Positions 8,156-16,453 of a DNA stretch of 64,000 nucleotides are shown one piece after another. The translations under genes were made by a program, and so were the position numbers. The number at the start of each line of letters is the position of its first letter. Position 1 is the first letter of the stretch. The notes beneath the pieces were generated by a model, which was not told the origin of the DNA, searched no databases, and saw nothing but the letters and a program-made list of their open reading frames with translations. Source of the DNA: Jonesia quinghaiensis DSM 15701 (GTDB lineage Bacteria; Actinomycetota; Actinomycetes; Actinomycetales; Cellulomonadaceae); the NCBI RefSeq assembly GCF_000423205.1, contig NZ_AUHN01000005.1, positions 248,001 through 312,000 of the forward strand. The letters run 5' to 3'.

Positions 8156-9052
8156 CTACGAGGTGCTGACAGGTGAGCGCCAGCGCCTCGTCAGCGCTCG
8201 TGCCACAACAGGTTGTCCCAGCACAACACCGGTGAGCACGAGCGCTATACCGATGCTTTGGGCCACGGTGAGGTGCTCGGCGGCAAACACTACTCCAAGG
8301 ATCACGCCGGTGACGGGGTTCAATAAACCGACCAAACCAATGGTTCCTAAGGGGATTTTTCGCAGTGCCGTGTACCAGGCGAGATAAGCGATAACTGTTG
8401 CCACGATCGCGATGTACCCGTAACCGAGCAGTCGTTCACCGGTCATCTGTGGTGGCGCTCCTTCGGTGATCGCAGCGAACGGTAAAACGAGTAAACCACC
8501 GAGAACTAACTGCCACGACAGCATGGGTAAGGTGGGTGGCGCTGACACGGCTGTCCACCGTTTCGTCAGGACAAACCCCAGTGAACTTAAGGCCATTGCG
8601 CCAGCTGACGCGCCGATGCCTGCAGCGGAAAGCCCACCATCACCGCTCCACACCATGAGTACTACGCCTAAGAACCCTACTGCGGCCCCTAGCATCGCGA
8701 AGAGTGAGGAACGCTCCCGTTGGATGAGCCAGCCAAAAATCATCACAACAGCCGGTGACATGGCCATGATGGTGGCCGCAACGGATGAGGGAAGAAGTTG
8801 CGCTGCCAGGTAGACCAGAGTGAAGAACAACCCCATGTTGAGGGTCCCGAGAACTGCTGATTTCCACCACCACGCTCCTGTGGGGAGCCGTCGGAGGAGG
8901 AGTAGGAGTAGTAAACCTGCTGGCAGAGCGCGCAGTGTCCCTCCCCAAAGCGGGTAGTCCGCGGGTAAGAGGGCGCCGGTGACGTAGTAGGTGGCACCCC
9001 ACGTGATGGGGGCGACGGCTGCGAGCAGTGACCACCGCAAGTTATCTTCCAT
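8156..9052 (-). CDS. EamA/DMT family transporter
   Basis: 298 residues with ten predicted transmembrane helices in two EamA repeats (ITWGATYYVTGALLPADYPL at the start of the first, GASAGAMALSSLGFVLTKRW at the second). Such proteins export metabolites or toxic small molecules. The start ATG at 9052 is preferred over longer in-frame starts because TATTAT (9060-9065, minus strand) lies seven bases before it, giving a leaderless mRNA, and because the length then matches the family. It diverges from a MarR gene, with tandem palindromes covering both starts, so it is very probably the regulator's target. Substrate unknown. Confidence 0.88.
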   Translation of the reverse strand: MEDNLRWSLLAAVAPITWGATYYVTGALLPADYPLWGGTLRALPAGLLLLLLLRRLPTGAWWWKSAVLGTLNMGLFFTLVYLAAQLLPSSVAATIMAMSPAVVMIFGWLIQRERSSLFAMLGAAVGFLGVVLMVWSGDGGLSAAGIGASAGAMALSSLGFVLTKRWTAVSAPPTLPMLSWQLVLGGLLVLPFAAITEGAPPQMTGERLLGYGYIAIVATVIAYLAWYTALRKIPLGTIGLVGLLNPVTGVILGVVFAAEHLTVAQSIGIALVLTGVVLGQPVVARALTRRWRSPVSTS

Positions 9053-9059
9053 GGAAGAC
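9044..9059. promoter_or_regulatory. MarR-type operator, site 1
   Basis: ATCTTCCATGGAAGAC contains a perfect 14-bp palindrome (TCTTCCATGGAAGA) that covers the ATG of the EamA gene. Its centre is 21 bp, two helical turns, from site 2. Confidence 0.7.
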
Positions 9060-9064
9060 ATAAT

Positions 9065-9080
9065 ACCTTCCGTGGAAGAT
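9065..9080. promoter_or_regulatory. MarR-type operator, site 2
   Basis: ACCTTCCGTGGAAGAT is a near copy of site 1 (14 of 16 bases). It abuts both -10 boxes: TATTAT (9060-9065) for EamA and TAATAT (9080-9085) for marR. Confidence 0.7.
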
Positions 9081-9091
9081 AATATGGAGAG

Positions 9092-9583
9092 GTGACCACC
9101 AATGACCACATCGATCGCATCCAAAAACAATGGCGAACCCAACGCCCAGACCTCGACGTCACCCCACAAGGAACCTACGGTCGCCTCAGCAGAATCGCTG
9201 ACCACGTCACCGCGGAACTCAACACCACCTTCAGCGACCACGGAATCTCAGACGCAGACTTCGACATACTCGCCGCACTACGCCGAGCCGGAAAACCCTA
9301 CCAACTCACACCCAGCGATATCACCGCAACAACCATGATGACCTCCGGGGGAACCAGCAAACGCATCGACTCCCTCGAGCGGCGACAACTCGTTCAACGA
9401 CAACCAGCGCACGACGACGCCCGCTCCTGCCTTGTCAGCCTGACCAAACACGGGCTAGAAACAGTCGACCAAGCAATCACTCAACACATGGCCAACGAAC
9501 ACCGCATGCTCGCCCGCTTTACCCCCGCAGAACGCAAACAACTACAAACACTACTCACCACCTGGCTGTCCCACTACGAATAA
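9092..9583 (+). CDS. MarR family transcriptional regulator
   Basis: 163 residues with a winged helix-turn-helix: helices around LNTTFSDHGISDADFDILAAL, recognition region TPSDITATTMMTSGGTSKRI and wing QRQPAHDDARSCLVSLTKHG. Start is GTG at 9092; an in-frame stop lies at 9080, so no earlier start exists, and TAATAT sits six bases ahead, giving a leaderless mRNA. It diverges from the EamA exporter by 39 bp and probably represses both genes through the two palindromes, released by a ligand that the exporter removes. The ligand is unknown. Confidence 0.92.
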   Translation: MTTNDHIDRIQKQWRTQRPDLDVTPQGTYGRLSRIADHVTAELNTTFSDHGISDADFDILAALRRAGKPYQLTPSDITATTMMTSGGTSKRIDSLERRQLVQRQPAHDDARSCLVSLTKHGLETVDQAITQHMANEHRMLARFTPAERKQLQTLLTTWLSHYE

Positions 9584-9611
9584 ACCTCCCACACACCTGA
9601 CCCGCTCTAGG

Positions 9612-11891
9612 TCACCGCAGACCAGGAGAAATCGCCTCCCACACTCGGTCAGCCAACGTCGCGGCATACGTAGCCGTCACATGGTTTTCATCCCGATACA
9701 CCAACACATTCCCCACCACAGCAGGGCACTGAGTATCCGTACAAAACCAACCCTGCGTATCAACCAACGTGACATCGGTGCCCTGCTCGTGAGCCAACTC
9801 AACCCCATCAAGCTGATGATCCACCGGCATAGCCTCATCCACGCTACGCCCACACACACCAGGATCATCCGCATTCAACGCCACACAATCAGTGGTTTGA
9901 TCCTGAGGAAGCATCGAAGGATTGTCTTTAAAGACAAGCACCGGGGCCACCGGCTCCAAACGAGCCCACACCTGGGCAAAACCTTCAGCAGGAGTGACAG
10001 ACCCCTCCTCAACCCACGGCACATCGGTACGCGCAGACGTCACAATAAGATCAATATCCCCAGACTCTTCCAACGTTGTCAGGGTTTCCTCGTTGGCTGT
10101 CAAACACGGCCCACCACGGTCAGCATCACTGACCCGCTGAGCCAGACTCAACGGACACGAACTATGGAAGTACGTGCGAATCTGCAAGTTGTGTTCCTGA
10201 GCGAGCTCCTCAAAAGCCGGCAAATAATGCTCCGCATGCGAATCTCCCACCAACGCAATCACAGCATCGGCGTCATCAGCATTTTCAGTGCCATACACGC
10301 ACTCAGGGGTGAACGGATCACCCATCGCTGACTTACATTCACCATCCTGAGCCCCAGAAGGCAACGACTCACGTGCCTGATCCACACTAGGAACAATCAC
10401 CTCAGGTTCCACCGCAAATGCCGAATACCGCGACCGAGATATCGCTGCACCACCCACAGTGTCCAACTCGCGGCCAACAATCTGCGCCTCAACCTCAGCA
10501 GCCTGCTCCTGCGCCCGCGCAGACAACACGCCAGGAGTCACCGCCAACGCAGCCACCATGGCGCTCGCAGCAAGTGCGACCCACAGTGTGCGGGCTGTAT
10601 TGGTTGGAGTCATAGGTATGGCGGCCAGTGGCTTTTCAACCCACTGGTACATCGCACCAGCTAAAGCAAGCGTTATCCCCACAATAAGGAACCCCGACCC
10701 AGGGCCAGCCCAAGCAAAAACAAACGGAGCTAGCACCACAAGAGGCCAGTGCACCAAGTACATCGAGTACGACACATTCCCTACATACTGGGTGGCACGG
10801 TGGGCGACAACACGCCACAACCATCCGGTGTGTCGAGGCTCATGTGCCCATATGATTGCCGCCGTAGCAAGTACCGGGGCCACGGCGCCATGCCCAGGAA
10901 ACGGCGTTGTGCCATCGATAAGTAGAAGCGAACCAAGGAGTGCTCCCCATCCGCCGTACCAGGCTGTAACGCGCAGTGCAGGCAAGAAACGCGACCATGA
11001 GGCTGCCAGTACACCCCGTGCAGGTGACGATGCCAGGGCAGGTGACATGGAGTGGGCAGAGTCTTTTGTTGACTTGGTTGTGGCAATAGCAAGAAGGGAA
11101 CCTACTCCCAGCTCCCACAATCGTGTTGTCAACACGAAGTATGCAGCGGGGTCACCCTCGTGGACGCGGAGCACAGAAATAACAAACGATGCTCCAACAA
11201 CAACTCCAAGCGAGACAAGCAGGACGCGCTGTGGATCGAAGCCAAACTTTCGGGCTGCCAAGTACCCCACCAGCATGAGTACGGGCACGATCAGATAAAA
11301 CTGTTCTTCAACAGACAGTGACCAAAAGTGCATAAACATGGTGTCAGCAGAGTCTTGCGCCAGGTAGTCCATGGAGCTGTCTGCAAGGTTCACGTTTTGC
11401 AGGTAGATGATGGAGGCAATTCCCTCACGGGCTGTTTCGCTCCACCGGTTAGACGGTAGTGCGATGAGCGCTGCAATTGTGCCGAGTGCAATGGTGAGGT
11501 AGGCGGGTGGCAAAATGCGCTTAGCGCGTTTGGCATAAAAACGGCCAAATGACAGGCGTCCACGGCTGTGGAGTTCCTTTGCAATGTGCCCTGTGATGAG
11601 GAAACCCGAGATCACGAAGAATACGTCAACGCCGACAAATCCGCCGGGTGTTAGCCATGGCCACACGTGATAAACCACCACGGCAACTACAGCGAATGCC
11701 CGTAGCGCTTGGATGTCCTTGCGTAGTGGTGGTCGCGTTGAGTGCGGGCCCGATGCGGGGCGTTCGGTGACGGGGTTCGCGGTGGTGCGGGTGGTCCCGT
11801 GGAGATGGTGCGGCGGGTGGGTGTCGTCGGCCACTGGAAGAACTCGCTTTCCTGAGTTCGGTCGACAGTGATCTGTCGAGACTTTCTGCAT
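9612..11891 (-). CDS. OafA/YrhL-type acyltransferase with C-terminal SGNH domain
   Basis: 759 residues from ATG 11891. Residues about 55-420 form the acyltransferase-3 membrane domain with roughly ten helices; the entry motif YHVWPWLTPGGFVGVDVFFV followed by ISGFLITG is textbook. Residues about 510-755 form an extracellular SGNH hydrolase-like domain with the GDSH block (VIALVGDSHAEHYLPAF) and the C-terminal DENH catalytic pair. Such fused proteins O-acetylate cell-wall or exported glycans, the membrane part passing the acyl group to the SGNH part. A longer in-frame start (11993) adds a low-quality tail. A -10-like TATACT lies upstream of the chosen ATG. Glycan target unknown. Confidence 0.88.
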   Translation of the reverse strand: MQKVSTDHCRPNSGKRVLPVADDTHPPHHLHGTTRTTANPVTERPASGPHSTRPPLRKDIQALRAFAVVAVVVYHVWPWLTPGGFVGVDVFFVISGFLITGHIAKELHSRGRLSFGRFYAKRAKRILPPAYLTIALGTIAALIALPSNRWSETAREGIASIIYLQNVNLADSSMDYLAQDSADTMFMHFWSLSVEEQFYLIVPVLMLVGYLAARKFGFDPQRVLLVSLGVVVGASFVISVLRVHEGDPAAYFVLTTRLWELGVGSLLAIATTKSTKDSAHSMSPALASSPARGVLAASWSRFLPALRVTAWYGGWGALLGSLLLIDGTTPFPGHGAVAPVLATAAIIWAHEPRHTGWLWRVVAHRATQYVGNVSYSMYLVHWPLVVLAPFVFAWAGPGSGFLIVGITLALAGAMYQWVEKPLAAIPMTPTNTARTLWVALAASAMVAALAVTPGVLSARAQEQAAEVEAQIVGRELDTVGGAAISRSRYSAFAVEPEVIVPSVDQARESLPSGAQDGECKSAMGDPFTPECVYGTENADDADAVIALVGDSHAEHYLPAFEELAQEHNLQIRTYFHSSCPLSLAQRVSDADRGGPCLTANEETLTTLEESGDIDLIVTSARTDVPWVEEGSVTPAEGFAQVWARLEPVAPVLVFKDNPSMLPQDQTTDCVALNADDPGVCGRSVDEAMPVDHQLDGVELAHEQGTDVTLVDTQGWFCTDTQCPAVVGNVLVYRDENHVTATYAATLADRVWEAISPGLR

Positions 11892-12084
11892 AACGATTAA
11901 GCAACGTTTTTGAGGTCGAGTATAGATCTTCTCAAAAAGAGTGGGTGCTGTCGCGCCGGTGGTAGGGGGAGAGGGGCCCGTCCACTTCGCCATGCGACCT
12001 CCAACGAAGTGTGTTTATGGTGGAAGTGGCCTCGTCACACCCTGACAGGGCCATCGCGAACCCTCATCTGAGAAGGAGCACGCA

Positions 12085-12618
12085 ATGTCACACCTCACAG
12101 GCAAGAAAGTAGTTTTCCTCGCAACTAACGGATTCGAGGACAGCGAACTGACCAGTCCGTGGGAGGCAGTTACCGGGCATGGCGCCCAGGCACTCCTTGT
12201 CTCAACGAAGACCGGAACGATCACCGGTAAAAATGGTCACCAAGCCACAGTGGACATCACCACAGACGCTGTATCAGGGGCAGATTTTGATGCGCTGGTT
12301 CTGCCAGGTGGCGTCGTGAACTCTGACACCATCCGAACAGACGAAGCTGCCGTAGCGTTGGTGCGAGACATCGTTTCTGCAGGTAAGCCCGTCGGGGTGA
12401 TCTGCCACGGAGCATGGATCATGGCTGACGCTGATGTCCTGCGAGGGCGAACCGTCACCTCATACCCCTCCCTGAAAACAGATCTCATCAATGCCGGTGC
12501 CACCTGGGTCGATGAAGAAGTGGTCACTGATAAAGGGCTGGTCTCCAGCCGTACACCAGATGACTTGCCAGCCTTCAACGACAAAGTGGTAGAAGAAATC
12601 GGCGAAGGTATCCACTAG
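12085..12618 (+). CDS. DJ-1/PfpI family protein (type 1 glutamine amidotransferase-like)
   Basis: 177 residues, the size of PfpI/YhbO-type proteins. The nucleophile elbow GVICHGAW places the reactive cysteine at 107, and the acidic partner is Glu18 in NGFEDSEL; both are the family pair. Members are described as proteases, glyoxalase III or deglycases acting on methylglyoxal damage. RBS GAGAAGGAG precedes the ATG. Stands alone between the acyltransferase (divergent) and a hairpin terminator. Precise activity cannot be decided from sequence. Confidence 0.9.
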   Translation: MSHLTGKKVVFLATNGFEDSELTSPWEAVTGHGAQALLVSTKTGTITGKNGHQATVDITTDAVSGADFDALVLPGGVVNSDTIRTDEAAVALVRDIVSAGKPVGVICHGAWIMADADVLRGRTVTSYPSLKTDLINAGATWVDEEVVTDKGLVSSRTPDDLPAFNDKVVEEIGEGIH

Positions 12619-12648
12619 TCCCGCAGTGCCACACCACGGATGACCAAA

Positions 12649-12692
12649 CGCAGGTGTGGGGCGACGCTACAAAGCGCCGCCCCACACCTGCG
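12649..12692. terminator. Hairpin terminator after the DJ-1 family gene
   Basis: Perfect 15-bp arms (CGCAGGTGTGGGGCG and its complement) around a 14-base loop, followed by TTGTGCTTTCC. Confidence 0.75.
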
Positions 12693-12724
12693 TTGTGCTT
12701 TCCTGTGGTCTTGACCATGACACC

Positions 12725-12751
12725 GGGAACTCTTTAGGGGACAATAGCGTT
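12725..12751 (+). promoter_or_regulatory. SigR/SigH-type promoter before the Bax-inhibitor-like gene
   Basis: GGGAAC (12725-12730), then exactly 18 bases, then GTT (12749-12751). This is the consensus of the thiol-oxidative-stress sigma factors SigR (Streptomyces) and SigH (Mycobacterium). The gene starts about 60 bp further down. Confidence 0.65.
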
Positions 12752-12817
12752 GAGGACAGTAAGAACAAGGCGGTGCCCGCCAGCTTTCTGAACTGACTAC
12801 CGCCACAAGGAGGCATA

Positions 12818-13648
12818 GTGTCCAACCCGTACTTCAGTAACTCTGCCGTGTTTGGTGAGAAAGCCAATCGCGACGTGCAGAAAACTAACTCGCAAATGGA
12901 TCCCCGGTTCGCAGCGACAACGTCAGCACAATACGGTGCGACAGACGCAGCAAGCCTGGAAAACATGTACAACTCGCCAGCAGCAACAACTGCTGACACC
13001 CGGCGGATGACATACGACGATGTCATCATGAAAACAGCTGGTCTGCTTGGCCTCCTCGTGGTTGCCGGTGTGGCCACGTGGATTGTCGCACCGCAACTGT
13101 TCTTCGTCGGTGCAATTGTTGGTCTCGTCCTTGGTCTGGTCAACGCCTTCAAAAAGCAGCCAAGCCCCATCCTCATTTCGCTGTATGCGATTGCTCAGGG
13201 TGTATTCCTTGGTGGTCTTTCCAAGTTCTACGAAGCGCAATTCGACGGCATCGTCCTCCAAGCTGTTTTGGGAACCGTGTCCGTCTTTGCCGTGACGCTT
13301 ATGGCATACAAGTCCGGTAAGGTCCGGGTCACCCCGAAGTTCACACGTATCTTGCTGGTCGGTATGCTCGGCTACCTGCTGTTCTCCATCATCAACGTGG
13401 TCCTTGTGTGGACCGGCGTTCTTGACGGTTGGGGCATGCGCGGCGGCACGATGGGCATCATCATTGGTCTAGTTGCCGTAGGTCTTGCAGCAATGTCGCT
13501 TATTGTTGACTTCGACTCCGTTGCAGTAGGTGTCCGTAATGGCGTTCCCGCAAAGTACGCCTGGGCTGCAGCCTTCGGGATCCTCGTGACCCTGGTGTGG
13601 CTCTACCTCGAACTGCTTCGCCTCATCGCCATCCTGCGCGGCGACTAA
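12818..13648 (+). CDS. Bax inhibitor-1/YccA family membrane protein
   Basis: 276 residues with about seven transmembrane helices and a soluble N-terminal tail of some 75 residues (MSNPYFSNSAVFGEKANRDV...). The tail plus the MTYDDVIMKTAGLLG entry is characteristic of actinobacterial Bax1-I proteins; the family includes proton-leak and calcium-leak channels and the protease modulator YccA. GTG start with AAGGAGG seven bases upstream. Single-gene unit bounded by the DJ-1 terminator and a strong hairpin downstream, with a SigR-type promoter. Physiological role in this group is not established. Confidence 0.9.
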   Translation: MSNPYFSNSAVFGEKANRDVQKTNSQMDPRFAATTSAQYGATDAASLENMYNSPAATTADTRRMTYDDVIMKTAGLLGLLVVAGVATWIVAPQLFFVGAIVGLVLGLVNAFKKQPSPILISLYAIAQGVFLGGLSKFYEAQFDGIVLQAVLGTVSVFAVTLMAYKSGKVRVTPKFTRILLVGMLGYLLFSIINVVLVWTGVLDGWGMRGGTMGIIIGLVAVGLAAMSLIVDFDSVAVGVRNGVPAKYAWAAAFGILVTLVWLYLELLRLIAILRGD

Positions 13649-13670
13649 TACCCCAGCAGTACCATCAGCA

Positions 13671-13706
13671 ACGAAGGGCCCCGGCACACCAGCCGGGGCC
13701 CTTCGT
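13671..13706. terminator. Hairpin terminator
   Basis: Arms ACGAAGGGCCCCGGC and its near-perfect complement ending CTTCGT, GC-rich, directly behind the Bax-inhibitor-like gene. Confidence 0.75.
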
Positions 13707-13828
13707 GCGTCATGCCCTCAGCGAACGACACCACTTTCAGGCGCCACCCCGCCCGTGAAACCAGCGCCTACGCAGGCAGCGGTGTTAGCGTGGAGGAGTA
13801 CATTGACTTCAACTGGAGGTTACGACGC

Positions 13829-14233
13829 ATGTCGAACACCATGCCCACCGCAACTGGTGGATTCGGAGATAAACCAACCATCACGTTCCCCGCACCACAG
13901 GCACCAGAAGGCCTGACGGTCGAGGTGCTTGTTGAAGGCGACGGCGCAGTCGTTTCAGCAGGCGACAACATTGTTGTGCACTACCTGGGCCAATCATGGG
14001 GTGGAGAGGTCTTTGACAACTCCTACGATCGTGGAGCCACAATCGACTTCCCCATCGGTGTTGGCGCTGTCATCGGCGGATGGGACCAAGGGCTTGTTGG
14101 TCAACGCCTCGGCTCACGCGTTCTGCTGTCGATCCCACCAGAGCTCGGCTACGGTCAACGCGGCGTACCTCAAGCAGGTATCGCAGGCGGTGCCACACTC
14201 GTGTTTGTTGTCGACCTCGTCGCTATCAAGTAA
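13829..14233 (+). CDS. FKBP-type peptidyl-prolyl cis-trans isomerase
   Basis: 134 residues; cytoplasmic, no signal peptide. The single FKBP domain shows VVHYLGQSWGGEVFDNSYDR, GAVIGGWDQGLVGQRLGSRV and PPELGYGQRG, followed by the closing strand LVFVVDLVAIK; the active-site aromatic and acidic residues of the family are present. The ATG at 13829 is chosen over an upstream in-frame start because GGAGG lies nine bases before it and the upstream part is not conserved-looking. Followed by a very strong hairpin. Catalyses proline isomerisation during protein folding. Confidence 0.93.
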   Translation: MSNTMPTATGGFGDKPTITFPAPQAPEGLTVEVLVEGDGAVVSAGDNIVVHYLGQSWGGEVFDNSYDRGATIDFPIGVGAVIGGWDQGLVGQRLGSRVLLSIPPELGYGQRGVPQAGIAGGATLVFVVDLVAIK

Positions 14234-14246
14234 TCACCAGTGATGC

Positions 14247-14290
14247 ACGAAGGCTGGTTGCCGCACATCTGTGCGGCAACCAGCCTTCGT
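14247..14290. terminator. Bidirectional hairpin terminator
   Basis: Perfect 21-bp arms beginning ACGAAGGCTGGTTGCCGCAC with a two-base loop, between the convergent FKBP and DUF5997 genes. Confidence 0.8.
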
Positions 14291-14318
14291 CATATCGCCA
14301 CCGTGGCGAAGTGAGTTG

Positions 14319-14732
14319 TCAGTGGCGGTTCGAACTACGGCGCGCTTCGCGAGCCTCTTTCACCGCACGTTCCTTCTCGATGCGTTCCTCTTCAGCTCTG
14401 ACCTCAAGGAAAATTTGACGCTCCACGACAAGCCACTTGGGCTCTTCCTCACGGATTGCGTTGATCTCATCTGTCGTCAAAGGATCAGCGTATCCATTGC
14501 GGTTCAAGCCCGAGATGGAAATACCCAAACGCTTCGCAACAATGGACCGAGGGTGTGGCCCATGGCGGCGAAGATCCTGGAGCCACTGAGGAGGGTTCGT
14601 TTGCAGTTCAGCAAACTCATCCCGCGTGATCGAGGACTCCTGGAATTCCGTGGGGGTCGCAGGGAGATAGATTTCAAGTTTCTTAGCGACAGTCGCTGGT
14701 TTCATCAACTGCGAGCTCTTGCGTGACGTCAT
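14319..14732 (-). CDS. DUF5997 family protein
   Basis: 137 residues. Recognised by the block ATVAKKLEIYLPATPTEFQE, the central PPQWLQDLRRHGPHPRSIVA and LGISISGLNRNGYADPLTTD, which resemble a small helix-turn-helix-like domain; the C-terminal 35 residues are a charged helix. ATG at 14732 has TAGTCT seven bases before it, so a leaderless mRNA is likely. It diverges from a LysR-sensor-domain gene, an arrangement I know from other actinobacteria. DNA binding is plausible, because the partner lacks any DNA-binding domain, but is inference. Confidence 0.85.
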   Translation of the reverse strand: MTSRKSSQLMKPATVAKKLEIYLPATPTEFQESSITRDEFAELQTNPPQWLQDLRRHGPHPRSIVAKRLGISISGLNRNGYADPLTTDEINAIREEEPKWLVVERQIFLEVRAEEERIEKERAVKEAREARRSSNRH

Positions 14733-14734
14733 AC

Positions 14735-14767
14735 GTCCAAGACTATCGAATGCCGGTAGCCTTGGAC
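14735..14767. promoter_or_regulatory. Dyad with divergent leaderless promoters
   Basis: GTCCAAGACTA and TAGCCTTGGAC form 11-bp inverted arms with one mismatch, centred on 14751. Each arm contains a TANNNT box (TAGTCT and TAGCCT) pointing outward, placed 7 and 6 bases before the DUF5997 and LysR-domain starts, so a dimeric regulator bound here would control both. Confidence 0.6.
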
Positions 14768-14768
14768 C

Positions 14769-15590
14769 GTGGAATCAACCCAGCCTTCATCACATCGTGA
14801 CTCTTCACGCCGCGAACTGCGGATCGGGTACGTCCCCGGTGCCACCCCCGCGAAGTGGGTAAGCCGCTTTGCGCAGCGTCACCCAAAGCTACCTGTCACC
14901 CTGACGCGTCTGCCCCCACACGACCGTGGGCGCACTGTTGCACACGGTGAAGTGGATATGGGAATTGTGCGTTTACCTGTGCCACCAGACATCTTCTACA
15001 TGATTTCTCTCTACGACGAAGTCTCGGTTGCCCTCTTTCCTCGCGACCACCATTTTGCTGCTGCCGATCAACTACTTCTGTCTGACTTGGCAGAAGAAAC
15101 TGTGTTGCAGCCGCGTGAAGACATGATTCCCTGGCGAAACGGTGCCCCAGGGAACGCCCCTGCTGAACAACCTGAAACCACCGACCTCGCGGTGCAACTC
15201 GTTGCGGCAGGCGTCGGAATTGTGGTGCTCCCACAGTCAGTTGCACGCCTCCATGCGCGTAAAGACCTGGAATTTTGCCCTGTGGACGATGCCCCACTCA
15301 GCCCGGTGGGTTTGGTGTGGCGCCAAGACAGCGACGACGAAATCCTGCAAGAGTTTGCTGGCATCGTGCGGGGGCGTACCGCGAAATCCTCGCGAGGCCT
15401 CGGCGATACCGAGCCTGAAAACCCCCAAAAAGGCAAAGTGTCTAAGGGCACCGACACACGGAAAACGCCACGTCGCGCCACTGGTGGCGCTGCAAATCAG
15501 GGGAAAGGGAAGGGCGGCGCTCGGAAAATGTCTACAGCAAAAAAGGGATCAACATCGGGTAACCAATCTCGTAAACCTAAACGACGCTGA
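14769..15590 (+). CDS. LysR-type substrate-binding domain protein without DNA-binding domain
   Basis: 273 residues from a probably leaderless GTG. After about 15 residues the sequence enters the LysR effector domain directly (ELRIGYVPGATPAKWVSRFA, then GEVDMGIVRLP, DEVSVALFPRDH, VAAGVGIVVLPQS), so the usual N-terminal helix-turn-helix is absent and not lost by frameshift: the promoter lies immediately upstream. The last 70 residues are a Lys/Arg/Gly-rich, alanine-containing tail (KGKVSKGTDTRKTPRRATGG...), histone-like in composition, which might bind nucleic acid. Diverges from DUF5997. Probably a ligand sensor working with DUF5997; function unproven. Confidence 0.85.
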   Translation: MESTQPSSHRDSSRRELRIGYVPGATPAKWVSRFAQRHPKLPVTLTRLPPHDRGRTVAHGEVDMGIVRLPVPPDIFYMISLYDEVSVALFPRDHHFAAADQLLLSDLAEETVLQPREDMIPWRNGAPGNAPAEQPETTDLAVQLVAAGVGIVVLPQSVARLHARKDLEFCPVDDAPLSPVGLVWRQDSDDEILQEFAGIVRGRTAKSSRGLGDTEPENPQKGKVSKGTDTRKTPRRATGGAANQGKGKGGARKMSTAKKGSTSGNQSRKPKRR

Positions 15591-15654
15591 CTGCTAACGG
15601 CTGGTGTAGGCGCAATCAATCTCAGCGCCGACACCGGCCGTGCCGCGTGCCATG

Positions 15655-16326
15655 TTAGGCACAAGCCACCCCTGTGGAATGCACAGGGCAGTAACCACCG
15701 GGATTCTTGTGTAGGTACTGCTGGTGGTTTTCCTCCGCGAAGTAGAACTCACCAACCCCACCATCCTCGCGCGACTCAGCTGATGCGATCTGCGTAGTGA
15801 TAGTGCCAAAGCCACGCTCTTGCAGTGACTGTTGGAAGGACTCGTGCGTTTCGCGCGCCAACTCTTCTTGTTGTGCTGACGTGTAGTAAATCGCTGAGCG
15901 ATACTGGGTGCCAACATCATTACCTTGCCGGAACCCTTGTGTTGGGTCGTGAGATTCCCAGAATGCGCGCAGCACATCGCGGTCAGAGACGACCTGTGGG
16001 TCGTAAACTACTCGAACGATCTCCGTGTGTCCAGTCATCCCGGTGCACACCTCATCGTATGTGGGGTGGGGGGTGTAGCCGCCCTGGTAGCCCACTGATG
16101 TCGAAATAACACCAGGGAGTTGCCAAAATTCCTTCTCCGCGCCCCAGAAGCACCCTAAACCGAGGTAGATGACCTGAGCGCCGTCAGGAAAGGGTCCCTC
16201 GAGTGGCGCGTCAAGGACAGCGTGACGTTCCGGGAGAGTGAAAGGTCGCTTCTCGCGTCCAGGCAGCGCCCGATCGGGAGTGACCATGGTCGTTTTTAGT
16301 GACGATCCGAACAACCCAGCGAACAT
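15655..16326 (-). CDS. msrA: Peptide-methionine (S)-S-oxide reductase
   Basis: 223 residues; reduces methionine-S-sulfoxide in proteins. The catalytic GCFWG block is at 58-62 (Cys59), with VGYQGG, PTYDEVCTG, GHTEIVRVVYDP and DPTQGFRQGNDVGTQYRS following as in all MsrA enzymes; resolving cysteines are in the C-terminal GGYCPVHSTGVACA. The ATG has AGGAGG close upstream. Reads away from the AI-2E family gene and has its own SigR-type promoter, fitting a thiol-stress gene. Confidence 0.96.
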   Translation of the reverse strand: MFAGLFGSSLKTTMVTPDRALPGREKRPFTLPERHAVLDAPLEGPFPDGAQVIYLGLGCFWGAEKEFWQLPGVISTSVGYQGGYTPHPTYDEVCTGMTGHTEIVRVVYDPQVVSDRDVLRAFWESHDPTQGFRQGNDVGTQYRSAIYYTSAQQEELARETHESFQQSLQERGFGTITTQIASAESREDGGVGEFYFAEENHQQYLHKNPGGYCPVHSTGVACA

Positions 16327-16388
16327 GATTTCCTCCTGAAGAATGACGTGCCCGAAGTGCTAGACATGACAACATTGCTTACAGTGCC

Positions 16389-16415
16389 AACTAGACGGCA
16401 TGCAGTTTTGTTCCC
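16389..16415 (-). promoter_or_regulatory. SigR/SigH-type promoter of msrA
   Basis: On the minus strand GGGAAC (16410-16415), 18 bases, then GTT (16389-16391), about 65 bp before the msrA start. msrA belongs to the SigR/SigH regulon in studied actinobacteria. Confidence 0.7.
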
Positions 16416-16453
16416 TGACCCGCGGAAAGTCCAGGGGAACCTGAGAGGATTTA

